Positions 29,744-38,072 of a stretch of DNA of 64,000 bases are shown piece by piece. A model generated the notes under the pieces. The model saw only the letters and a list, made by a program, of their open reading frames with translations, did no database searches and was not told the DNA's origin. Source of the DNA: Saccharomyces paradoxus (Eukaryota > Ascomycota > Saccharomycetes > Saccharomycetales > Saccharomycetaceae); the NCBI RefSeq assembly GCF_002079055.1, contig NC_047502.1, positions 620,001-684,000 of the forward strand, written 5' to 3'. A program made the position numbers and the translations under genes. Position 1 is the first letter of the stretch. Each line of letters opens with the position of its first letter.

Positions 29744-30769
29744 ATGAAAAGAGGAGACAGCCAGTCGCCTGATGCCATTTTTGGTCAATCACGTGCATTT
29801 GCACTTTCTGATTCTTCAGTGAATCCTGATGTCATTGAATACCTTAAAAGTGTTAGACAAGAAGCACTAAGAACCAACGCCATATCGGTTAAGAATCAAA
29901 TGAATTTGCAAAAGAGGGCACGCCACAAATCAAGCATGTATGATGATGAGGATGAAGGGGCCATTAAAAGGCACGTCATTTCGCCATCCTTGATCAGGCT
30001 TCAAAAAAATGCAGACATATGGGTAAGCTGGTTCAACTCTGTGAAGGCGACGGTGCTGACTAATGCCTACGAATTTACCGGTTATGACGACGAAACGTTG
30101 AATCTTTTATTGCTTTTCTTAAAGAATTATCTGAAAGATATGCCCAGCAAAAGTACTACGGTTGAAGAAATTATAAACGTCCTAAATCAATATTCTTTTC
30201 CTGACAAAACAGAACAGAAGGAAGAAAACTTCGAGATTGATGAAGAATGGGCGAAGAATATCCTGGTACGGCTAGAAAAAATCAAGATTGGTAGTGTTGA
30301 GGATGTAAAAAAGGCAATCATTGAAGGAGACAAACATGAGCTAATTGGGTACAACCAGTGGTTCCAATACATCATAAACAATGAGCCACAGCATACTACA
30401 TTTCATGGGAAGATTACATCTAAGCAACTTTGGGTTCTGGTCAGGTATATGTCGAATACATGGATAAAAGAAATCTACAAGAAAGGAAGACATTATCGTC
30501 GCCTGCAAGATTGGCTATTCTATATATTGGTACATACACCTGAAAGGCTCACTGCAGAATATACCAGCATCTTGAGAGATCTTGGAAAGAAATGCCTTGA
30601 ACTGATTCAAAAGAAGCCAATTGAGGCCCATGAGAATAAAATAACACTCCCGAAGGAGATGACAGAATTGAATGTTGAGATACCCTCCACAGTAGAGAAT
30701 ATGACGATAACTGAGCTGACCGTTTCAGTCGTAGCGGTTAACTATGGCCAAAGAGACTTGATAGAATAA
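29744..30769 (+). CDS. BRR1: snRNP biogenesis protein Brr1
   Basis: Brr1 is a Gemin2/SIP1-type factor needed for normal spliceosomal snRNP levels. The 341-residue protein has the S. cerevisiae length. It is mostly alpha-helical, with the family core at about 170-310 (KQLWVLVRYMSNTWIKEIYKKGRHYRRLQDWLFYILVHTPERLTAEYTS, quoted in part: LQDWLFYILVHTPERL) and a basic region near 55-80 (KRARHKSS, KRHVIS). It diverges visibly from the S. cerevisiae protein as I recall it, more than its neighbours do. Confidence 0.94.
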   Translation: MKRGDSQSPDAIFGQSRAFALSDSSVNPDVIEYLKSVRQEALRTNAISVKNQMNLQKRARHKSSMYDDEDEGAIKRHVISPSLIRLQKNADIWVSWFNSVKATVLTNAYEFTGYDDETLNLLLLFLKNYLKDMPSKSTTVEEIINVLNQYSFPDKTEQKEENFEIDEEWAKNILVRLEKIKIGSVEDVKKAIIEGDKHELIGYNQWFQYIINNEPQHTTFHGKITSKQLWVLVRYMSNTWIKEIYKKGRHYRRLQDWLFYILVHTPERLTAEYTSILRDLGKKCLELIQKKPIEAHENKITLPKEMTELNVEIPSTVENMTITELTVSVVAVNYGQRDLIE

Positions 30770-30838
30770 CGTAAACAAATCTTTATGTAGCTTTTTTACA
30801 GGAAGCAAATAGTGCTTTTACTTTGGTTTGACTCATTC

Positions 30839-30845
30839 CAACATT
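30839..30845 (+). promoter_or_regulatory. Gcn4-type site before YMC1
   Basis: TGACTCA, the exact Gcn4 core, lies 187 bp before the YMC1 ATG in the BRR1-YMC1 gap. It suggests control by amino-acid starvation; binding is not shown by the sequence alone. Confidence 0.45.
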
Positions 30846-31025
30846 TACTGATAGGCCGAAGATAAGCGGCGCCCTAAGAAAATTCGAGCGTAAATTGTCA
30901 GCGATGATCTAGCCATACTATAGCATCGATCAGCGTCAATCAGCTAATAACAACTATCATCTATACTGCAAAACTTCTCCCTTGTTGGATATTCCTCGTG
31001 AACCGAGCTCGCATAACGAAGAAGC

Positions 31026-31949
31026 ATGTCTGAAGAATTCCCAACCCCTCAACTAATCGATGATTTGGAACAACATCCACAGCATGATAATGCTCGAGTC
31101 GTAAAGGATTTGCTTGCAGGTACAGCAGGTGGTATTGCGCAAGTACTAGTGGGTCAGCCCTTTGACACGACAAAGGTTAGGTTGCAAACATCGAATACTC
31201 CGACAACAGCCATGGAAGTCGTCAGAAAGCTGCTTGCCAATGAAGGGCCTCGTGGGTTTTACAAAGGAACTCTGACCCCATTAATCGGTGTTGGTGCATG
31301 CGTCTCATTACAATTTGGTGTTAATGAGGCTATGAAGAGGTTTTTTCATCATCGCAACACTAGTGAATCATCAACTTTGTCATTACCACAATATTACACA
31401 TGTGGTGTCACAGGCGGTATAGTGAACTCATTTTTGGCGTCTCCAATTGAGCATGTCAGGATTCGCTTGCAAACACAAACTGGTTCAGGCGCCAGTGCAG
31501 AATTTAAGGGCCCTTTGGAATGCATCAAAAAATTGAGACATAATAAAGCATTACTACGTGGTTTGACACCTACAATATTGAGGGAAGGTCATGGGTGTGG
31601 TACGTATTTCTTAGTATATGAAGCATTAATTGCTAATCAAATGAACAAGAAACGTGGACTAGAAAGAAAGGACATTCCTGCATGGAAACTTTGTATTTTT
31701 GGGGCATTTTCTGGCACTGCCTTGTGGTTGATGGTATATCCATTAGATGTCATTAAATCTGTCATGCAAACTGATAATTTACAAAAGCCTAAATATGGCA
31801 ACTCTATTTCAAGTGTAGCCAAGACTTTATATGCCAAAGGGGGGATAGGCGCTTTTTTCAAAGGATTCGGTCCTACCATGCTAAGAGCTGCTCCAGCCAA
31901 TGGTGCCACTTTTGCTACTTTTGAATTAGCGATGAGGTTATTAGGCTGA
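31026..31949 (+). CDS. YMC1: Mitochondrial inner-membrane carrier Ymc1
   Basis: Mitochondrial carrier family member linked in yeast to glutamate/amino-acid transport and glycine or oleate metabolism. The 307-residue protein has the standard three repeats of two membrane helices, each with the carrier signature: QPFDTTKVRLQ (about 44-54), SPIEHVRIRLQ (about 140) and YPLDVIKSVMQ (about 240). Contact-site residues lie on the even helices. The start is the first ATG after the BRR1 gap, and the stop converges on ARO7 across a TA-rich 190 bp. Confidence 0.95.
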   Translation: MSEEFPTPQLIDDLEQHPQHDNARVVKDLLAGTAGGIAQVLVGQPFDTTKVRLQTSNTPTTAMEVVRKLLANEGPRGFYKGTLTPLIGVGACVSLQFGVNEAMKRFFHHRNTSESSTLSLPQYYTCGVTGGIVNSFLASPIEHVRIRLQTQTGSGASAEFKGPLECIKKLRHNKALLRGLTPTILREGHGCGTYFLVYEALIANQMNKKRGLERKDIPAWKLCIFGAFSGTALWLMVYPLDVIKSVMQTDNLQKPKYGNSISSVAKTLYAKGGIGAFFKGFGPTMLRAAPANGATFATFELAMRLLG

Positions 31950-32048
31950 GGATTCCCATAGGCTTTGTAAGCCAGTACCCAAGAAAATAGTATCATGTAA
32001 GGCATAGCCTGATATTCTATCTTCTTATATTTAATAGTTGCTACTATG

Positions 32049-32076
32049 CGTATATATATATATATAAATATATATG
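32049..32076. repeat. TA-dinucleotide tract
   Basis: Alternating TA run with a few interruptions, in the YMC1/ARO7 convergent gap; this kind of sequence serves as an efficiency element for yeast 3'-end formation. Confidence 0.7.
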
Positions 32077-32137
32077 TATATGTTACGTAGTAATCATTTG
32101 CCGATATGTAATTGTTATCATCCCCAGCCTTCATGGC

Positions 32138-32908
32138 TTACTCTTCCAACCTCCTCAGCAAGTATTCTACCTCAACTTCCTTAGTAATAGGTATAACAAT
32201 TTCCTTATAAATTTTCACCAAATATTCTGGAGTGATCCTTCTTTCACCTGATTTGTTAGTCGGGTCCACACCATAGACTTCAGCCTTCTTGGTCAGTCTT
32301 TCTAGAATTTTTTCCTCAACAGCAGAATTGGTGATATTTTCCATTATCCCTTCAACATCCTTGCTTTTGATCAGCTTTGTATATAATGGGATATCCGATT
32401 GGAACTTGGCTTCGGCGACAAACTTGCCAAAGTGGATTCTCCTACTCAAGCTTTGCAAACATTCTATATCTCTAGTGGCAACAGAACCGAAGTTATTTCT
32501 ATCATCACCATCTTTTTTCGAAATTAATGGTATAATTTTTTCAATATAAACTTTTTTAATCTTATCGTTGTAATTGACTTCTGGAGCATAAGGCGCCAAA
32601 ATTTGTGGGTAGTTAATGCTTGGCAAGAATGATTTCTGGATCTTGTCAGGAAAGAAGGGAGTCTCATCAGGAGATTCAAATCTTCTTATTCGAGAATGCG
32701 CAATTTCGAGATTTGAAAGGGCCCAATCTAAAAAGGACCCTTTGAAATTTGGTATTTCTAAACCCGGATGGTTTGCCTTATAAACTGAAGGGCACGTTGC
32801 AAAATGTGACCTCTCAATAAATTTGAAGATAATCGAATCTTCCATTCTAACTAATTCATCTCTAATATTTTGTAGATTTAAAACAGTTTCTGGTTTTGTG
32901 AAATCCAT
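32138..32908 (-). CDS. ARO7: Chorismate mutase
   Basis: Converts chorismate to prephenate, the first committed step to phenylalanine and tyrosine. The 256-residue all-helical AroQ-type enzyme starts MDFTKPETVLNLQNIRDEL; a longer upstream frame exists, but this is the known start. The active-site residues known from S. cerevisiae are in place: R16, R157, K168, E246. Allosteric T226 (ITPEYL), which governs the Tyr/Trp switch, is kept. Only a few substitutions from S. cerevisiae were noticed (for example K44, K131, E190 and K219 here). Confidence 0.97.
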   Translation of the reverse strand: MDFTKPETVLNLQNIRDELVRMEDSIIFKFIERSHFATCPSVYKANHPGLEIPNFKGSFLDWALSNLEIAHSRIRRFESPDETPFFPDKIQKSFLPSINYPQILAPYAPEVNYNDKIKKVYIEKIIPLISKKDGDDRNNFGSVATRDIECLQSLSRRIHFGKFVAEAKFQSDIPLYTKLIKSKDVEGIMENITNSAVEEKILERLTKKAEVYGVDPTNKSGERRITPEYLVKIYKEIVIPITKEVEVEYLLRRLEE

Positions 32909-33227
32909 ATCTATACCAATTTTATGTAGGATGCTGAGTATATTTGTTAGCAAACAGGGTCGAGGTTTTAGCTTTGCAATACTTACTTTTCTTCTTTTCT
33001 TCGAACTTCCAAAACCATGAACTTAATTGAAAATTTACGATAAAAAGGAAATGACAACACGAAGCTTTAAAAAAGTTGATATTGAAAAATAGAACAAAAA
33101 AAACAAAAAAAAAAAACCGAACTGAAAACGGTAGCCTAACGTGTTTAATTCGAATATATAATATGTGAGAAAGCGAATGTATAAATAATATGGTAATTGT
33201 ATTCCGCGAGCAGCGCAATAAGTGATT
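32909..33227. other. JID1-ARO7 gap
   Basis: A 319-bp gap carrying the JID1 3' end and the ARO7 promoter (both minus strand). Two A-runs near 33097-33116 give a poly(dA:dT) tract. No other feature was recognised. Confidence 0.55.
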
Positions 33228-34133
33228 TCATTTAGTAGTTTGCAATTTGCGTATCATTTCTTCATTAATCTTGGCTTCCCTATCTAAATCTTCTTTTGAT
33301 TTGTAAAGTCCCCAAGTTCTGAACCATAAGAACCGCCTCAACCTGGAAAATTTGTCAGTGTCAAGACCATAATTCGTGTATGACTGAATCAAATGTAATT
33401 CACTTTCGTCATGAGTAAATTCGGCCTTGCTAAGAGATTCCTGGATTTTCGTTAACAACGCAGTTCCTTCGATGCATATGGCTAGGCCACAAATTATGCC
33501 AATGACAGTCCACGGGTTGAGGTTTTCTTTAATTCTTTCCTTTTTCACACTATTTGCGTCTTCCCAAGTCCCAGCATTCCAGTATTCATACTGCGCATTG
33601 GAGTGGTACCCATAAGAGCCTGCATATTGATAATTTTCAGTGTTGATGTCGGATCGTGGTGAATATGACGTGGTCCAGCCTTGCCTTGTTGTGTCATATA
33701 CAATTTTTTTCTTTGGGTCACAAAGAATATCATACGCTTGAGAGATGATTTTAAATCTATGTAGTTTTTCGCTTGACGTTAGCAGCAGCGGCGATTTGCT
33801 ATTGCTGTCGATAACCTTCTCTGAGCCGAATATCTGAATGTTATCGGAATGATCAGGATGATACAATTTTACATAGCGATGATATTTTTTCTTTAACGAT
33901 TTCTTGTCCAGCTTAGGACTTCCAGACCCAGCTTTTGGAATGCCAAAAATATCGTAAGGAGTTGGATCTGTTGACTGAGGCCATTGTTCATCCCTTATTG
34001 GAAGTTTCTTGTTACTACTTTGATCATTCATTGTAGCATAGTTAGCTATAAAAGTGATTTGTGGGGGACACTTTCCTATACATTGCAAGCGCCACTTGGA
34101 TATAAATGGGTATACGAACTTATGGTGAAGCAT
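33228..34133 (-). CDS. JID1: Mitochondrial J-domain protein Jid1
   Basis: Probable Hsp40 co-chaperone associated with mitochondria in S. cerevisiae. The 301-residue protein has a basic, acid-poor N-terminus. The J domain at about 55-150 has PTPYDIFGIPK, KKKYHRYVKLYHPDHSD with the invariant HPD, and FKIISQAYDILCDPKKK. A hydrophobic segment at about 213-232 (NPWTVIGIICGLAICIEGTA) is a likely membrane span. The C-terminal part is basic and of unknown role. It is divergent from FCY1. Confidence 0.93.
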   Translation of the reverse strand: MLHHKFVYPFISKWRLQCIGKCPPQITFIANYATMNDQSSNKKLPIRDEQWPQSTDPTPYDIFGIPKAGSGSPKLDKKSLKKKYHRYVKLYHPDHSDNIQIFGSEKVIDSNSKSPLLLTSSEKLHRFKIISQAYDILCDPKKKIVYDTTRQGWTTSYSPRSDINTENYQYAGSYGYHSNAQYEYWNAGTWEDANSVKKERIKENLNPWTVIGIICGLAICIEGTALLTKIQESLSKAEFTHDESELHLIQSYTNYGLDTDKFSRLRRFLWFRTWGLYKSKEDLDREAKINEEMIRKLQTTK

Positions 34134-34322
34134 AACAAATTTATTGCAAGTAGAAACCTACGACGCGTAAAGATATATGTAACAACTTACAAGCCTATAG
34201 TAATAACATGTTTTGTCTGCTGTTATATTGCAGCTGTAAGACCTTCTTTTTCATTATCACCGATCATTCCTTGCAGGGGTGCTAATACCCGGAGACCCTG
34301 AACTTTTCTTTTTTTCTTCAAA

Positions 34323-34403
34323 ATGAAGAAGTTCAGTTCAAATTCGACAATGAGATCTACAAGCTATTGTGCTATTTCGATGAGAAAACAGCAAAAAGGG
34401 TAA
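34323..34403 (+). other. Upstream ORF before FCY1
   Basis: A 26-codon ORF (MKKFSSNSTMRS...) ending 15 nt before the FCY1 ATG and in the same frame, separated by a TAA. Whether it is in the mRNA depends on the transcription start, which is unknown here. Confidence 0.35.
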
Positions 34404-34418
34404 ATAGTTTCATAGTCA

Positions 34419-34895
34419 ATGGTGACAGGGAAAATGGCAAGCAAATGGGATCAAAAGGGTATGGACATCGCGTATGAGGAAGCTGCCTTAGGCTACAAAG
34501 AAGGCGGTGTTCCCATTGGCGGGTGTCTTATCGATAATAAAGACGGGAGTGTTCTCGGTCGTGGTCACAACATGAGATTCCAAAAGGGGTCTGCCACACT
34601 ACATGGTGAGATCTCCACTTTGGAAAACTGTGGGAGGCTAGAGGGCAAGGTGTACAAGGACACCACTTTGTATACAACGTTGTCTCCATGCGACATGTGT
34701 ACAGGTGCCATCATCATGTATGGTATTCCACGCTGTGTAGTTGGTGAGAACGTCAATTTCAAAAGTGAGGGTGAGAAGTACTTACAATCGAGAGGTCACG
34801 AGGTTGTTGTTGTCGACGACGAAAGATGTAGAAAGATCATGAAACAATTTATCGATGAAAGACCTCAGGATTGGTTTGAGGACATTGGTGAGTAG
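34419..34895 (+). CDS. FCY1: Cytosine deaminase
   Basis: Pyrimidine-salvage enzyme that deaminates cytosine to uracil and also converts 5-fluorocytosine to 5-fluorouracil. The 158-residue protein belongs to the zinc-dependent CDA fold: H62-G-E64 is the zinc ligand and proton shuttle, and the zinc cysteines are C91 and C94 in SPCDMC. All are intact. About five substitutions from the S. cerevisiae protein I recall. The start is the ATG after a short upstream ORF; it is convergent with YPR063C. Confidence 0.97.
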   Translation: MVTGKMASKWDQKGMDIAYEEAALGYKEGGVPIGGCLIDNKDGSVLGRGHNMRFQKGSATLHGEISTLENCGRLEGKVYKDTTLYTTLSPCDMCTGAIIMYGIPRCVVGENVNFKSEGEKYLQSRGHEVVVVDDERCRKIMKQFIDERPQDWFEDIGE

Positions 34896-35049
34896 AGCAC
34901 GCAGTATTTACGTATTTATTTTATATATGTAGTGCAAACACTACCGGGGAAGACGTAAAAAAATTTTCGAAATGAAAAACTACACAAAACGTCCTGTATT
35001 TGCGAATATTTTTGGTGGAAAAGAACAGAACAGCAAAGAGAGGAGCTTA

Positions 35050-35555
35050 CTATTTAGCTGTTTCAGTCTCAACCTCGGTACTCGTCTCAATTACGGTTTT
35101 AGTTTCACCTTTAGAAGCGCTAGACGATGGTTGGGCTATCTGTTGAGGGAAAACTAAGTTCATGTAACAGACGCACAACCCGATTAAACTCATGAATAGC
35201 TTGATAGCAGGAGGCTGGTCCATTGGAGATGGAGACTTATTTTCCTTGTAGGAGGCGACGATATCTTCGTCGGTGTTCAGGTAGTAGTGCACACTCTGAA
35301 TCAAGGAAAACCAGGCGATGAACTTGTTTCTCAAGAAAATAGCGGCCATTGGCATAGATTGGTTAACCACACCAGATATACTTGGTGTAGCAGAATAGAG
35401 TCCTTTTGGTGGTGCAATTTTCTTGTACCTGTGGCAAAAAGGGAGCGGTAGAACTGTTAGTAAAATGTTCACAAAATGCTCTGAATTGAAAGACATCATG
35501 CGTGAAAAACATACGAAACACAAAGGTCGGGCCTTGCAACGTTATTCAAAGTCAT
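35050..35555 (-). CDS. YPR063C: YPR063C family ER protein, spliced
   Basis: Small protein of unknown function, reported at the ER in S. cerevisiae. Exon 1 (35515-35555) encodes MTLNNVARPDLCV plus two bases. Exon 2 (35050-35428) continues SYKKIAPPKGLYSATPSISG..., giving 139 residues (140 in S. cerevisiae from memory). Joining is at TC|G. Splice signals are all canonical. The protein has two hydrophobic stretches (about 30-55 and 85-105) and a Thr/Glu/Ser-rich acidic tail, so it is probably an integral membrane protein. Without splicing the frame would start at an unrelated in-intron ATG. Confidence 0.9.
35429..35514 (-). other. YPR063C intron
   Basis: An 86-nt intron on the minus strand with GTATGT at the 5' end (35509-35514), a perfect TACTAAC branch point (35456-35462) and CAG at the 3' end. 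The length agrees with the S. cerevisiae intron as I recall it. Confidence 0.92.
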
Positions 35556-35778
35556 AGTTAGATGAGGGACGGACGGACGGACGGCGGCGTATTCGTATTC
35601 CTTTTTTGTCTATGGAAATTGTGCTATGCCTATTCATTCAAGCTTTTGTCCAAATTATTTTCCAGTATTTTTTTTCCATGTTGCGCGTTACGAGGACAGA
35701 GGCGAGAGATAACCGCAATTAATCAATCAGCACCACAGCAGAGGGAAGAAGCACAAGAACTAAGCCAAGATCATAACA

Positions 35779-35795
35779 GCTATCGATACGATAGC
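35779..35795. repeat. Short inverted repeat
   Basis: GCTATCG, three bases, CGATAGC: perfect 7-bp arms, 16 bp before a much longer palindrome. Confidence 0.7.
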
Positions 35796-35811
35796 GATGT
35801 ATGGGCCATTG

Positions 35812-35847
35812 AGAAAGACAATATTGGCGTGCCAATATTGTCTTTCT
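35812..35847. repeat. 36-bp near-perfect palindrome
   Basis: The arm AGAAAGACAATATTGGC (35812-35828) is followed by GT and its exact reverse complement (35831-35847). The centre puts two CCAAT boxes (Hap2/3/4/5 motif) head to head. It lies 257 bp from the YPR063C start. See findings. Confidence 0.9.
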
Positions 35848-36527
35848 AATGTGTAGCTCCAAAATGAGATTTCAGATACGTACCAATTCGAAAAAGTGTG
35901 AGGGTTTTAAGCAAACGTTTTTTTAGTATGCAGTTGACCTACATCCAAGCTGTAAATAAAGCTCTACTTTGGGAAATGACTACACAGAGGTACATTTGAT
36001 CTATATTAAACACGAAACTAGTGCACTTAGTCATGTAGCCGCCTAACAAGCACGGGCGCCGTCCTATCTCCTTTGTTCGTGCCAAGGGACAGGAACACAC
36101 AGTGGGATTTGTTGCGGCCGGTCTGGCGGTCTCAGGGGTGCGGCGTTTACTTAACCGGAGCGAATAATAAAATCGGGGTGACGCAAGGATGAAGTCATGT
36201 TGGTTAGTGATTACGTACGGACGGAAAGAATAGTGTGCGGTTATCGGAGCCGGCTCTTGCTCCCGTTTAGGGCAACTCGGGTGCAGGCGTGTTTTAAAGG
36301 CTTTTCTTTCTTTTTTCCCTCTTGCCCATTCTGGGAGCTGCCGCAGCTGCAAAGCCGACGTCGGACAGGCAGGTGATCTTCAGCTCGGCCGACAAATCCC
36401 CTGGATATCATTGGCCCGTCGAGGTATCGGCCGCCTGGAACTACCGGGAATTACCACGCAGACAATTGGAAATCTGGTCGGAAACCTTGTTCTAGAACTT
36501 GGCGATTGCTGACAAAGAAGAAAAGGG

Positions 36528-36539
36528 CCTATTGTTGCT
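36528..36539 (+). promoter_or_regulatory. Rox1-like operator in the ROX1 promoter
   Basis: CCTATTGTTGCT matches the Rox1 consensus YYYATTGTTCTC at 10 of 12 positions, including the ATTGTT core. It lies about 430 bp upstream of the ROX1 ATG. ROX1 is known to repress itself in S. cerevisiae. Confidence 0.5.
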
Positions 36540-36956
36540 GCCTCTTTTGTTGTTCTTCCACGTATTGTCTTGCCGGTGTTCTTTGTGTCTTTTGCGTGCA
36601 GTTTTTACTGTTATTGTGCTTTCGCTATTATATTTCATTAGTTTTCACTTTGCGTAATGTAACGGTCCTAAACAAAGTTTTTTTTTTTTTCGCTCTTGCA
36701 TTTTCCTTTTTTGTTCTATCTTATTTGTTAATTATAGTTTCAGAAGTTTTACTTAAATATAGCACTGTTTTCCAGTCTTAGTGTTTTTTCTCATTATATT
36801 CCTTTATAGTTTTTTCAATAAATATATATACTTACGGTTCCTTATTTACCTCCCCCCTTCCCCTCTCATCATTCTTTCGTTTTGTTGTTTTTTGTATTTT
36901 ATACCAAAAAACACTAATACTACTTCATACAAAAGAACGCAGTTACACATTCAACA

Positions 36957-38072
36957 ATGAATCCTAAATCTTCTACTCCTAAGATTCCAAGACCTAAGAA
37001 CGCATTTATTCTGTTTAGACAGCACTACCACAGGATCTTGATAGACGAATGGACCGCTCAAGGCGTGGAAATACCTCATAATTCAAACATTTCTAAAATC
37101 ATCGGTACCAAATGGAAGGGCTTGCAGCCTGAAGACAAGGCTCACTGGGAAAGTCTGGCGAAGAAGGAAAAATTAGAACACGAGAGGAAGTATCCTGAAT
37201 ATAAATACAAGCCAATAAGGAAGTCTAAGAAGAAGCAACTACTTTTAAAGGAAATCGAACAGCAACAACAACAACAGCAGCAGCAGCAGCAGCAGCCACA
37301 GCCACAGCCACAGCCACAGCCACAATTACAACAGCCTTTCAACAACAATATTATTCTTATGAAAAGAGCTCACTCTCTTTCACCATCTTCTTCTGTGTCG
37401 AGCTCGAACAGCTACCAGTTCCAACTGAACAACGATTTTAAAAGGTTGCCTATTCCTTCTGTGAACTCTCCTAACTATATGGTCTCTAGATCTTTAAGCG
37501 GACTGCCTTTGTCGCATGAGAAGACCGCAAGAGATCTGCCACAGCTGTCCTCTCAACTAAATTCTATTCCATACTACTCCGCTCCACATGACCGTTCAAC
37601 GAGACATCATTATCTCAACGTCGCTCAAGCTCAGCCAAGGGCGAACTCTACTCCCCAATTGCCCTTAATTTCATCAATTATTAACAACAACAGTCAAACA
37701 CCGGTCACGACCACGACCACAACTACCACAACTGCAACGTCTTCTCCTAGTAAATTTTCCTCTTCTCCCAACTCCTCTATATTGGAAAACAATAGACTAA
37801 ACAGTATCAACATTTCTAACCAATATCTGCCTCCCCCTCTTTTGCCTTCTCTGCAAGACTTTCAACTGGATCAGTACCAGCAGTTAAAGCAGATGGGACC
37901 AACTTATATCGTCAAACCGCTCTCTCATACTAGGAACAATCTATTGTCCACAACTACCCCCACACATCATCACATTCCTCACATTCCAAACCAAAACATT
38001 CCTTTACATCAAATTATGAATTCAAGTAACACTGAAATTACTGCCAAAACTAGCCTAGTTTCTCCAAAATGA
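36957..38072 (+). CDS. ROX1: Hypoxic-gene repressor Rox1 (HMG box)
   Basis: Heme-induced repressor of anaerobic genes that recruits Tup1-Ssn6. The 371-residue protein (368 in S. cerevisiae from memory) has one sequence-specific HMG box at about 10-85 (IPRPKNAFILFRQHYH, NSNISKIIGTKWKGL, EDKAHWESLAKKEK). A basic patch, a Gln run with Pro-Gln repeats (about 100-125), and a long Ser/Asn/Pro/His-rich repression region follow. A Thr run near 250 is also present. The length difference from S. cerevisiae most likely lies in these repeats. It is preceded by a 1.4-kb regulatory region. Confidence 0.96.
   Translation: MNPKSSTPKIPRPKNAFILFRQHYHRILIDEWTAQGVEIPHNSNISKIIGTKWKGLQPEDKAHWESLAKKEKLEHERKYPEYKYKPIRKSKKKQLLLKEIEQQQQQQQQQQQQPQPQPQPQPQLQQPFNNNIILMKRAHSLSPSSSVSSSNSYQFQLNNDFKRLPIPSVNSPNYMVSRSLSGLPLSHEKTARDLPQLSSQLNSIPYYSAPHDRSTRHHYLNVAQAQPRANSTPQLPLISSIINNNSQTPVTTTTTTTTTATSSPSKFSSSPNSSILENNRLNSINISNQYLPPPLLPSLQDFQLDQYQQLKQMGPTYIVKPLSHTRNNLLSTTTPTHHHIPHIPNQNIPLHQIMNSSNTEITAKTSLVSPK
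37258..37326 (+). repeat. CAG/CAA and CCACAG repeat in ROX1
   Basis: Gln codon run followed by several CCACAG units (Pro-Gln). In-frame and likely variable in length between strains and species. Confidence 0.85.

Larger units (their letters stand above)
35556..36956. promoter_or_regulatory. Long YPR063C/ROX1 intergenic regulatory region
   Basis: A 1.4-kb gap, by far the longest beside the tRNA locus, consistent with the large upstream control region and long leader of ROX1. It contains four GGAC units (about 35567-35582), two hairpin-forming inverted repeats (35779-35795, 35812-35847), a GC-rich block (36050-36480) with several CGG half sites of zinc-cluster factors, a Rox1-like operator (36528-36539) and a T/C-rich leader. 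Reading frames here look accidental. Confidence 0.6.

Noticed and set aside
31637-32134. 165-codon frame overlapping the YMC1 3' end (resembles dubious YPR059C)
   Set aside because: Most of it is antisense to a carrier domain; the rest is translated TA repeat.
36506-36781. 91-codon Cys/Phe-rich frame before ROX1
   Set aside because: Translation of the T/C-rich ROX1 leader, not headed by a convincing start, and overlapping a likely Rox1 operator.
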